A stretch of DNA of 27,037 nt from Alistipes sp. (GTDB lineage Bacteria > Bacteroidota > Bacteroidia > Bacteroidales > Rikenellaceae), in the NCBI GenBank assembly GCA_019422485.1, contig JAHZDG010000029.1, positions 451 to 27,487 of the forward strand, in the 5' to 3' direction. The notes beneath the pieces are model-generated. The model had not been told where the DNA came from. It did no database searches and saw nothing but the letters and a program-made list of their open reading frames with translations. Of this stretch, positions 16,808 to 24,642 are shown in pieces (positions within the stretch are counted from its first letter, which is position 1; every line of letters begins with the position of its first letter). Position numbers and translations under genes: made by a program.

Positions 16808-17512
16808 ATGAAAGTGGTTCAGCATCCCGTTTTGGGAGAGATTACGGTCAATCCGAGTGTACGTGCCCGTCGGCTGTCGATCAGTGTGCGGCCGGGAGGG
16901 GAGGTGCGTTTGACTGTTCCGCGCCGGATGAGTGCCCAGGAGGCGCTGCGCTTTCTGGAAGAGAAGATGGATTGGGTGTTGCGGGCACGCGCAAGGATGG
17001 CTGAACGGTGTCGTCCTCAGTTGATCGTTCCGCCTTATGCTACCCGTAACCATCATTTGTGGCTGGAGCCTGTCGCCGGGACGGAAATTCGTGTTCGAGT
17101 GTCCGGTGAGCGTATAGAGGTTCGTTATCCGTCGGAACTGATGACGGACAACGATCGGGTACAGGAAGCCATTCGTCGCGGGATCGAAGAAGCTTGGCGG
17201 ATCGAAGCCAAAGCGTATCTGCCGGGTCGGGTGGCGGAACTTTCCCGACAAACCGGATTGCGTTGCGGTCGGGTGACGATCCGCAATGCCCGGACGCGCT
17301 GGGGCAGTTGTTCGGTGAATAATGATATTTCGTTGAGTCTGCATCTGATGAAATTGCCCGATCCGCTGATTGATTACATTATTTTGCACGAGTTGTGCCA
17401 TACCCGGCATAAAAACCATGGTCCCCGGTTCCATGCGTTGCTGGACAAGTTGTGCCAGGGGCGTCATTTGGTGTTGCGGCGACAGTTGAAGGCCTATTCC
17501 ACGCGTTGGTGA
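16808..17512 (+). CDS. YgjP-like M48-family metallopeptidase domain protein
   Basis: The 234-residue cytoplasmic protein has the signature of the YgjP/DUF45 (WLM-like zinc peptidase) family: RTRWGSCSVNNDISLSLHL (163-180), then the zinc motif HELCH at 194-198 and GPRFH ending at His209. No signal peptide is seen. The ATG at 16808 is preferred to the GTG at 16805, which overlaps the previous stop codon; the 2-base gap suggests translational coupling with the lipoprotein gene upstream, though no functional link is obvious. The physiological substrate of this family is not settled. A strong terminator follows. Confidence 0.85.
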   Translation: MKVVQHPVLGEITVNPSVRARRLSISVRPGGEVRLTVPRRMSAQEALRFLEEKMDWVLRARARMAERCRPQLIVPPYATRNHHLWLEPVAGTEIRVRVSGERIEVRYPSELMTDNDRVQEAIRRGIEEAWRIEAKAYLPGRVAELSRQTGLRCGRVTIRNARTRWGSCSVNNDISLSLHLMKLPDPLIDYIILHELCHTRHKNHGPRFHALLDKLCQGRHLVLRRQLKAYSTRW

Positions 17513-17540
17513 GGTCGGCATAGAACGTAGCCAGAAAAGA

Positions 17541-17579
17541 AACAAGGCCCGGCAATATTTCTGCCGGGCCTTGTTTTTG
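17541..17579. terminator. strong bidirectional terminator
   Basis: A 14-bp perfect stem (17541-17554 with 17562-17575, GC core AAGGCCCGGCA) closes a 7-base loop and is followed by a T-run on each strand. It separates the convergent metallopeptidase and xylE genes. Confidence 0.92.
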
Positions 17580-17595
17580 TTTGTAAAGAGCTGTT

Positions 17596-19005
17596 CTATT
17601 TTTTCGGGAACAGCGTTTCCATCTGTTCGAGGCTTTTCCCTTTGGTTTCGGGGACGCAACGCCACATAAACAGGGCCGACAGAATGGCCATCAGGGCGTA
17701 GATCCAGTAGGCAAAACCATGGTTGAAGTGTTCGATCAGGTAAGAGGATTTGTCCATCATGGGGAAGGTCCATGATACCAGATAGTTGGCAATCCATTGG
17801 GCGGCTACGGCCAGTGCCATGGCCTGACTGCGGATCGGGTTGGGGAAAATTTCCGACAGCAACACCCAGCAGATCGGGCCCCAGGACATGGCGAAAGAGG
17901 CCACATAGCATAGCATCGCCAACAGCGCGACGATCCCCATGCTGTGGGTATAAAACGCCATCCCCAAGGTGAACATGCTGACAGCCATGCCGATACTGCC
18001 GATGATCATCAGTGGTTTTCGTCCGAACCGGTCGACGGTAAAGATGGCCAGTACGGTGAACGACAGGTTGATGATCCCGACGATAATCGTTTGGGCCAGA
18101 GCGGCATTGGTTCCCATGCCCATATTCCGGAAGATTTCCGGAGCATAATAGAGCACAACGTTGATGCCGATAAACTGCTGGAATACGGAAAGCAAAATCC
18201 CTACAGCAATGACCGTTACCCCATAGGTGAATAATTTGGAGCGAACCACTTGGGAGAACGAGGCCCGGATGGCTTCGGCTTCATTTTTGGCCCCTTGGGC
18301 GTCGTTGATGCGTTCCAGTACCTGAAGCGCGTCTTTTTCGCGGCCGCGCATAATCAACCAGCGGGGACTTTCGGGTACCAGCGTCACCAGAATCAACAGC
18401 AAAGCGGCCGGAATGACTTCCGAGAGAAACATCAACCGCCAACCGGTGGAGGTCAGCCAGGCTTCGTCTCCGCTCAGGGCAATGGAGTAGTTGACGAAGT
18501 AGACCACCAACATCCCGAAAATGATCGCAAACTGGTTCCAGGCAACCAATCCTCCGCGTCGGGAAGCCGGTGCCATTTCGGCGATATACATGGGCGAGAG
18601 AACGGAGGCCATACCGACCCCTACGCCCCCGATGATACGGTAGACGATAAAATGGGTCAGAAAACGGTGCATTTCGCCCGATCCGAAGCCCATTTCGGGG
18701 TAGGCCGATCCGATGGCTGAGACGATAAACAGTACGGCGGCGATCATCAGACTGCGTTTACGTCCGAAACGGTTGGCCATGTAGCCTCCGGCCAGTCCAC
18801 CCAGGATGCATCCGATCAGGGCACTCGATACGGCAAAACCCAGCAGGGAGCTGGCGGCGGTCTCTTCCAGACCGAGAGGAGTGACAAAATTGATTTCCAG
18901 ATACTTGACAGTTCCTGAAATGACCGCTGTATCATACCCGAAGAGCAATCCCCCCAGGGTGGCTACCAGCGTCAGGAACATCAGATAACTCGAATTGTTT
19001 TTCAT
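17596..19005 (-). CDS. xylE: D-xylose:H+ symporter, MFS sugar-porter family
   Basis: The 469-residue inner-membrane protein imports D-xylose with protons. About twelve hydrophobic segments are visible. Sugar-porter signatures are complete: GGLLFGYDTAVISG (Phe22, Asp25), NRFGRKR, RIIGGVGVGMASVLSPMYIAEMAP, RRGGLVAWNQFAIIFG, SVFQQFIGINVVLYYAPEIF, DRFGRKPLM, WGPICWVLLSEIFPNPIRSQ and a terminal PETKGKSLEQME. The residues lining the sugar site in E. coli XylE (QQ...N, W, Q) have counterparts. It is the last gene of the xylRBAE cluster, 69 bases after xylA, and an intervening hairpin may reduce its expression. Xylose specificity rests on the operon context. Confidence 0.9.
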   Translation of the reverse strand: MKNNSSYLMFLTLVATLGGLLFGYDTAVISGTVKYLEINFVTPLGLEETAASSLLGFAVSSALIGCILGGLAGGYMANRFGRKRSLMIAAVLFIVSAIGSAYPEMGFGSGEMHRFLTHFIVYRIIGGVGVGMASVLSPMYIAEMAPASRRGGLVAWNQFAIIFGMLVVYFVNYSIALSGDEAWLTSTGWRLMFLSEVIPAALLLILVTLVPESPRWLIMRGREKDALQVLERINDAQGAKNEAEAIRASFSQVVRSKLFTYGVTVIAVGILLSVFQQFIGINVVLYYAPEIFRNMGMGTNAALAQTIIVGIINLSFTVLAIFTVDRFGRKPLMIIGSIGMAVSMFTLGMAFYTHSMGIVALLAMLCYVASFAMSWGPICWVLLSEIFPNPIRSQAMALAVAAQWIANYLVSWTFPMMDKSSYLIEHFNHGFAYWIYALMAILSALFMWRCVPETKGKSLEQMETLFPKK

Positions 19006-19024
19006 TTAGGTCGGTTTTAGGAAG

Positions 19025-19064
19025 AATAAACCCCGGAAACAGGGATTAAGGCCTGAGTCCGGGG
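19025..19064 (-). terminator. intercistronic hairpin between xylA and xylE
   Basis: On the minus strand CCCCGGA (19064-19058) pairs with TCCGGGG (19037-19031), with an inner CAGG/CCTG pairing, followed by TTTATTCTTCC. It begins 10 bases after the xylA stop. It may be a partial terminator or a processing or stabilising hairpin. Confidence 0.6.
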
Positions 19065-19074
19065 TGAAATTCGA

Positions 19075-20385
19075 TTAGATATACATCGACAGGAGTTGTT
19101 CGTATTTTTCCTGTTTGCCGCTCGTGGTGGCCGGTTCGCCGTTGGCGGCAGCGGCATCGCGCAGGGCTTCGAGGGTCAGTTTACCCTGTTCGAACAAGGC
19201 ACCCTGTCCGGCATCGAAGGAGGCGTAACGTTCTTTGCGCCAGCTTTCCAGCGGAGAATTGCGCAGGATTTCATCGGCAATGATCAGGCCCCGGGCAAAG
19301 GTATCCATCCCGGTGATGTGGGCGATGAACAGATCTTCTACATCGGTCGAATTGCGTCGCGTTTTGGCGTCGAAATTGATCCCGCCGGTGCCCAAACCGC
19401 CGTTGCGGAGAATGACCAGCATGGCTTCGACCGTTTCCTGCAGATTGACGGGGAACTGGTCGGTGTCCCAGCCGTTTTGAGCGTCCCCGCGGTTAGCGTC
19501 GATGCTGCCCAGCATGCCGGCATCGGCAGCACATTGCAACTCGTGGTCAAAGGTGTGACCGGCCAGGGTGGCGTGGTTTACTTCGATGTTGACCTTGAAA
19601 TCTTTGTCCAGCCCGTAGTGGCGCAGGAAGCCGATCACCGTTTCGGTGTCGTAATCGTATTGGTGTTTGGTCGGTTCCATCGGTTTGGGTTCCACCAGGA
19701 ACGTGCCTTTGAAACCGTTGCGGCGGGCGTAGTCGCGAGCCATCGTCAGCATCATGGCCAGGTGATCCTTTTCGCGTTTCATGTCGGTGTTCAGCAGCGA
19801 CATGTAGCCCTCGCGGCCGCCCCAGAAGACGTAGTTTTCCCCACCCAGTGCGATGGTGGCGTCGATGGCGTTTTTAATCTGGGTGCCGGCATAGGCCACG
19901 GCGTTGAAATCGGGGTTGGTAGCGGCACCGTTCATGTAGCGGGCGTTGCCGAAGACGTTGGCCGTACCCCACAGCAGTTTGACGCCGGTTTCCTGTTGTT
20001 TGGCTTTGGCATAGTCGACGATGGCCTGCATGTTTTTTTCGTAAGCGGCCACGCTGGAACCTTCACGGATCAGGTCAACATCATGGAAGCAGTAGTAGGG
20101 GGCACCGATCTTGACAAAAAAGTCGAATGCTGAATCCATCTTGGCTTTGGCTTGTTCTACCGGATCGGCGATGTCGCTCCAGGGGAAACGGTGGGTACCG
20201 CCTCCGAACTGGTCGCTGCCGTCGGCACAGAACGAGTGCCAATAGGCGATCGCAAAACGCAGGTGTTCTTTCAGGGTTTTACCACCGACGATGCGGTTTT
20301 CATCATACCAGCGAAATGCCAGCGGGTTTTTCGATTCGGGTCCTTCGTAAGGAATTTTACCGATTTTTGAGAACATGGATTCCAT
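19075..20385 (-). CDS. xylA: xylose isomerase
   Basis: The 436-residue enzyme converts D-xylose to D-xylulose in the cytoplasm. It is of the longer class II type (about 438 residues) typical of Bacteroides and anaerobic fungi. Signatures: HSFCADGSDQFGGGTHRFPW (50-69), YYCFHDVDLIREG with catalytic His101 and Asp104, FWGGREGYMSLLNTD, FLVEPKPMEPTKHQYDYD, NHATLAGHTFDHEL and GSIDANRGD for metal binding. The ATG at 20385 gives the usual N-terminus; ATG at 20376 is an alternative, and a longer frame upstream overlaps xylB and is not convincing. It follows xylB by 32 bases and precedes xylE. Confidence 0.96.
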   Translation of the reverse strand: MESMFSKIGKIPYEGPESKNPLAFRWYDENRIVGGKTLKEHLRFAIAYWHSFCADGSDQFGGGTHRFPWSDIADPVEQAKAKMDSAFDFFVKIGAPYYCFHDVDLIREGSSVAAYEKNMQAIVDYAKAKQQETGVKLLWGTANVFGNARYMNGAATNPDFNAVAYAGTQIKNAIDATIALGGENYVFWGGREGYMSLLNTDMKREKDHLAMMLTMARDYARRNGFKGTFLVEPKPMEPTKHQYDYDTETVIGFLRHYGLDKDFKVNIEVNHATLAGHTFDHELQCAADAGMLGSIDANRGDAQNGWDTDQFPVNLQETVEAMLVILRNGGLGTGGINFDAKTRRNSTDVEDLFIAHITGMDTFARGLIIADEILRNSPLESWRKERYASFDAGQGALFEQGKLTLEALRDAAAANGEPATTSGKQEKYEQLLSMYI

Positions 20386-20417
20386 AACGGTTGTGTTTTT
20401 ATGTTTTGAAAAGTATT

Positions 20418-21896
20418 TTAGTTCAGACGAGCGATCAATTCGCTTTTCCAACGACCATAAGCCTCTTCCAAAGCGGCCGATTGATCCGGTTGGGGATGGA
20501 TTTCCGCCAGTTTGCACAGACCGGCGAAAGCTTCGTTGCGGTCGCGGTAAAGGCCGGCTCCCAGAGCGGCTCCTCGGGCGGCCCCCAGAGCTCCATCCGT
20601 GTTATAGAGTTCGATATCAACGCCGCAAACAGTCGCGAGGGTCTGACGGAAAAGCGGACTGAGGAACAGATTGGCTTGTCCGGCACGAATGACGCGCGCT
20701 TCGAGACCCATTTCCCGCATGATGTCCAGCCCGTAACGGAACGCAAAGGCAATCCCTTCCTGGGCGGCGCGCAACAGATGGGCGGTAGTATGACGGTTGA
20801 GGTCGATGCCCGACAGGCAGGTGCCCGTATAGCGATTTTCCAGCATGCGTTCGGCTCCGTTGCCGAAAGGCAGCATGGTGACGCCTTCGCTTCCGGCGGG
20901 AACCGTAGCGGCCAGTTCATTCACCTGATCGTAGGTCATCGTGGCGGCGACCATGCGCTTGATCCAGGCGTTGAGAATCCCGGTCCCGTTGATGCAGAGC
21001 AACACGCCGTAACGAGCCTGTTGCGGGGTGTGGTTGACGTGCAGGAAAGTATTGACCCGTGAAAGCCGGTCGGCTTCGGGCCGGTCGGTCACCCCGTATA
21101 CAACCCCTGAAGTGCCTCCGGTGGCTGCCACTTCGCCCGGTTCCATGACATTTAGCGAGAAAGCATTGTTGGGTTGGTCGCCGGCCCGGTAGGCGATCGG
21201 AATGCCGGGGGCCAGCCCCAATTCACGGGCTGCTTCCGGGCTCAGGTGGGCCTGAATGCCTATCGAAGGGGTGGCGTCGGGAATGATGTTCGGATCGATG
21301 CCGTAATAATCGGCGACGAAATCGGCCCGGCACCCCTGTTTGAAGTCCCATAAGATCTGTTCAGACAGACCGCTGAAGGTCGTGGATCGTTCACCCGAGA
21401 GACGGTACAACAGGTAGTCGCCCGGCAGCATAAACCGATCCACCCGGGCGAAGAGTTCCGGTTCGTTTTCCCGAACCCAAGCCAGTTTCGACGCGGTGAA
21501 ATTCCCCGGGAAATTGAGCAATTCGTTCAGGCAGCGTTCACGTCCCAATGCCTCCAGCGCCCGTTGTCCCTGGTCCACCGCCCGGCTGTCGCACCAGATG
21601 ATGGATTTGCGTAAGGGTTTTCCGTCTCGATCGAGGCATACCAGCCCGTGCATTTGGTAAGTGATCCCGATGGCTTGGACACTCTCCGGCGCCCGATCTT
21701 TCATCAGGATACGGATGCCTTCGGAGGCATATTTCCACCACATCTGAGGATCCTGTTCGGCCCAGCCTGGATGCGGAGCATCGATGGGCATTTCGGAGGA
21801 GGGCAGGGTGACGGAGCCTGCACACTGTCCTGACGCGATCTCCAGCAAAGCTACTTTGACGGAAGAACTGCCGATGTCGATTCCTAACGTATACAT
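20418..21896 (-). CDS. xylB: xylulokinase
   Basis: The 492-residue FGGY-family sugar kinase phosphorylates D-xylulose to xylulose-5-phosphate, feeding the pentose phosphate pathway. It has the phosphate loop LGIDIGSSSVK at the N-terminus, the xylulose-binding QMHG at 81-84, SIIWCDSRA (98-106), the catalytic Asp240 in YRAGDQPNNA, and the FGGY-type C-terminal part with FAFRYGLDIMREMG and RAGQANLFLSPLFRQTLA. Length is normal. It lies 14 bases after xylR and 32 before xylA, so one transcript is likely. Confidence 0.95.
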   Translation of the reverse strand: MYTLGIDIGSSSVKVALLEIASGQCAGSVTLPSSEMPIDAPHPGWAEQDPQMWWKYASEGIRILMKDRAPESVQAIGITYQMHGLVCLDRDGKPLRKSIIWCDSRAVDQGQRALEALGRERCLNELLNFPGNFTASKLAWVRENEPELFARVDRFMLPGDYLLYRLSGERSTTFSGLSEQILWDFKQGCRADFVADYYGIDPNIIPDATPSIGIQAHLSPEAARELGLAPGIPIAYRAGDQPNNAFSLNVMEPGEVAATGGTSGVVYGVTDRPEADRLSRVNTFLHVNHTPQQARYGVLLCINGTGILNAWIKRMVAATMTYDQVNELAATVPAGSEGVTMLPFGNGAERMLENRYTGTCLSGIDLNRHTTAHLLRAAQEGIAFAFRYGLDIMREMGLEARVIRAGQANLFLSPLFRQTLATVCGVDIELYNTDGALGAARGAALGAGLYRDRNEAFAGLCKLAEIHPQPDQSAALEEAYGRWKSELIARLN

Positions 21897-21910
21897 AGGG
21901 TAAGGGTTAC

Positions 21911-22657
21911 TTATAGTTGCCAGTTAATAAAATTGAGCCGGAATTTCTGCCGGGTATCTTTGCGAAACTTTTGTCGGTTGAACGTGTAATACAAAGCCGG
22001 TTTGTGAGCTACCTGTTTTTCACGCTCGCCTGTGGGGACGATGTAGTCCGAAGAGAGCACCTTTTTCCGGAAATTCCGGTTGTCGATCTCGATGCCCAAG
22101 ATCCCTTCGTACAAGTCTTGCAGCTGGCGCAAGGTGAATTTGCGAGGCAGCAATTCGAAGGCAATCGGCTCGGCCATCAGCTGTTTGCTCAGGGTGTCGA
22201 GCGCATAGGCCAGAATCTGTTTGTGATCCATGGCCAGTTGATGAATCGCTTCCAGCTCGATCCAGCGAGCCCCGTGGATGCGCACCTGTGAGAGCAGGGC
22301 GTCGTCCAGTTTCACCAACATGTAGTAGGCAACGGTCACTACCCGAATCGTTTCCACCCGGTAGTGGGCCTGCAGCCAGGCGAGCTCCTCTCCTTTGATG
22401 CGGTCCGGGTCGGAAAACACATGCAATTGGCGTAAGTAGGTTTCCCGGCGGCCCGTGTATTGTTCCAAAACCCGATGAGCGGCCTGATCGACGTTTTCGT
22501 TCTCATAGATCAGGCTGCCGGGCAGTTTGAAGTCGTGTTCCGACTGCCCGTCGGGCAAACGGTGCCGGCGTTCGATCAGCAGTACCTTGAGCGACCGCCC
22601 GTCGAAACCGAATACCACGCAATCGACCGACAACGAAGGATTGATGGGAAGATTCAT
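21911..22657 (-). CDS. xylR: Nudix-type transcriptional regulator of xylose utilisation
   Basis: The 248-residue protein has an N-terminal Nudix-fold domain (about 8-145; SVDCVVFGFDGRSLKVLLIE) and a C-terminal winged helix (about 160-248; FTLRQLQDLYEGILGIEIDNRNFRKKVL), the architecture of NrtR and of the Bacteroides AraR/XylR regulators. The Nudix box (47-69) is degraded: in AAHRVLEQYTG the catalytic Glu pair is Gln66-Tyr67 and RE is RV, so it should bind a sugar ligand rather than hydrolyse a nucleotide. The ATG at 22657 is chosen over a TTG at 22669. It is the first gene of xylRBAE, so autoregulation is expected; a 23-bp palindrome at 22714 is the candidate site. Confidence 0.85.
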   Translation of the reverse strand: MNLPINPSLSVDCVVFGFDGRSLKVLLIERRHRLPDGQSEHDFKLPGSLIYENENVDQAAHRVLEQYTGRRETYLRQLHVFSDPDRIKGEELAWLQAHYRVETIRVVTVAYYMLVKLDDALLSQVRIHGARWIELEAIHQLAMDHKQILAYALDTLSKQLMAEPIAFELLPRKFTLRQLQDLYEGILGIEIDNRNFRKKVLSSDYIVPTGEREKQVAHKPALYYTFNRQKFRKDTRQKFRLNFINWQL

Positions 22658-22681
22658 GGGCCTCAACAAATGGCTTCTTTA

Positions 22682-22689
22682 CAAAGTTA
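22682..22689 (-). promoter_or_regulatory. predicted -7 element of the xylRBAE operon
   Basis: TAACTTTG on the minus strand matches TAnnTTTG. No good -33 TTTG is seen at the usual distance. A small palindrome (TTTAC 22697-22701, GTAAA 22703-22707) lies in the spacer. Confidence 0.5.
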
Positions 22690-22713
22690 AGATTATTTTA
22701 CGGTAAATCTATG

Positions 22714-22736
22714 CTTAATGTATTTTATACGTTAAG
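22714..22736. promoter_or_regulatory. 23-bp palindrome, candidate XylR operator
   Basis: CTTAATGTAT (22714-22723) and ATACGTTAAG (22727-22736) are inverted copies with one mismatch, separated by TTT. It sits immediately upstream of the expected -33 region of the xylRBAE promoter. Its size and symmetry suit a dimeric winged-helix regulator. Confidence 0.6.
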
Positions 22737-22761
22737 TGGGTCTATCCGTATTTGTAAATAG

Positions 22762-22791
22762 CTGATCCCCAGAATTTTTTCCGGGGATCAG
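22762..22791 (-). terminator. strong hairpin downstream of the eptA-like gene
   Basis: CTGATCCCC (22762-22770) pairs with GGGGATCAG (22783-22791), and GAA/TTC can add three pairs past one mismatch, leaving a TTTT loop. It is about 97 bases past the eptA-like stop. Neither strand has a proper T-run after it, so termination is not certain. Confidence 0.5.
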
Positions 22792-22887
22792 TATGAGGGT
22801 GTGTATACGTTTACTCGAGAATGAGGTCTGACGTGTTCGAACTATCTCAGCTGTTTGCGTGACGTGTTTTGACGGAAAATTACGGTT

Positions 22888-24600
22888 TTATTCGGCGATC
22901 AGTTTCCGTTGGTGAAACATCTGCACGTCTTCTTCTTTGAGACCCGATTCGGTCAGAACATTGACCGCTTTGTCATGATCGTTCAGATACATGCGAGGCC
23001 CTTGCTGATAACGGTCCGATACCAGAGAGTGACTCGGAACGATGTAAGGACTTTCCAACGAGGCCATATCCGTGATCGTATGGAAAGCTGTAGCGGTAGT
23101 GGCCGGTTGGTTTTCGTTGTTCTGGGCGGCGGTGTATTTGTCCGGGAAGGTCTGCTGATAGGTCGGCGAGAACCATCCGAAGCAGGCAACATGCAACTGA
23201 TAATAAGTCGGGGTCGGCGAGGCATGCAAAAACCGATAACGCCGATCGTCCATGAGATCCTCTCCATGGTCTGAAATATAGAAGAGGGCCGTACAGTCGT
23301 TACTTTGTTCCAGCACGGAGATGATTTCATCGAGCACATAGTCGGTATAGAAGACGCTGTTGTCGTAGGCGTTGATGACTTTATCCCGATCGCGACGGTT
23401 GATGGACGAAACCAGATCCGGTTGATAGGGTGCGAATTCACGCGGATAACGGTAATAGTAGTTGTAGTGCGAACCGTAGGTGTGTAACACGATTAGCAGG
23501 TTCCCCAAGGTGGTATCCGCTACTTGTTCCCGAATATAAGGAAGCATCTCTCCATCCGGACGATTGTCGGTGATGAGGGCGCCTTCCCGGGGGCTGATGT
23601 CGATGCGGTGTTCGGCCTCTTCCGAGAAGTAGTCGATCAACGAACGGTTCGGTACCTGATTGGAGATAAACAGCGTGTGGAATCCGGCTTCCTTGAAGGC
23701 GGTGATCAGGCTTTTTTCTTCGTAGATATCGTTGAAGTTTTCGGCTGATACCGGTGACAGAATGATCGGTACGCTTTTATGGGTGGCATTGCTCTGAGTC
23801 AGAACATTGCGGAACGGAACCAGGCCTTCGCGTTTTTCAAGTCGGGGATTCGTCTGGCGTTCGTATCCGAACAGGCTCCAGTTTTCGGAACGGGAGGCTT
23901 CTCCGATTACCAATACATAGACCTCTCTTTGCGAGGCTTTTTGTTCCTTATGGGCATGGAACGTAAAATCGCGGGAGGTGTTGAGGTAATCCTGGCTGCG
24001 ATGCCATTTGTCGATGGTCAGTTTAATGTTGTAAATGACATTGGCCGGGAATACCTGATAACGGATGCCGTAATCGGGACGTTGTGCCGCAATCCAGGAA
24101 AACAGCGTGCCCACGAGCAGCAGGCCTAGTGCCGTATAGACACAGCGACGGCGGAACGCAGGACGATAATGAGTGCGCCGACGTAATGAAATCACGCCTA
24201 TAACCAGGAGAGGAATATAGAGCAGCCAGGCTTATACTATGGAAGGCCACAGACTGCCCAATAGTTCACCGGCTTCCGATGCGTTGGTGGTGAAGAGGTT
24301 GGTGAACATGTCTACGGCGATGATCGATCCTCCGAACAGGTAGAGCAAGACAATCTGGAAAGCCCCGAGAATCATCAGCGGGAGGGCGCTGAGAATCAAG
24401 GCTCCCGGACGTCGCAGGATTTGAGTCCAAAGCAGATAACAGGCTCCCGGCAACAATAAAGAGGCGGTGATGGCAGCGGCGGAATAATCTTCCGTAAAGG
24501 CTAACAAAATATTGGGCATCAGGAGAATGATGACACATAGCAGAGCCGCTCTTTCCTGAAAATTCAAATTTTTAAGACTCGTCCAACCCTTTCCCCACAT
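22888..24600 (-). pseudogene. EptA-like phosphoethanolamine transferase, interrupted by an ochre codon
   Basis: From the ATG at 24600 the frame encodes 122 residues with about four hydrophobic segments, stops at TAA (24234-24232), and continues in the same frame to 22888. Ignoring the stop gives 570 codons, close to EptA (547). The join reads SLWPSIV-stop-AWLLYIPLLVIGV, the last transmembrane segment of the family. The periplasmic sulfatase-fold catalytic domain is intact: VIGEASRSENW (Glu234), SNATHKSVP (nucleophile Thr273), HTYGSHYNYYYRYP (His377), YISDHGED (Asp443, His444) and FLHASP (His458). The family adds phosphoethanolamine to lipid A or other glycans and can lower polymyxin sensitivity. 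A GTG at 24195 could start the catalytic part but would lose most membrane segments. Either a recent nonsense mutation or a sequence error. Confidence 0.85.
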
Positions 24601-24642
24601 TGTTATTTTTCGGTATTAAAGTATTGCGTTGTTTGGTAACTA

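Noticed and set aside
22801..22808. GTGTATAC fits the short HutC operator form
   Set aside because: The form has only six fixed bases, similar strings occur inside coding regions (for example in lpdA near 3500), and no HutC gene is adjacent.
6947..24600. Stop-codon reassignment or read-through as an explanation for both broken genes
   Set aside because: The two stops differ (TAG and TAA), and both codons end other genes in the window normally (for example TAG at 6910 and TAA at 10765).
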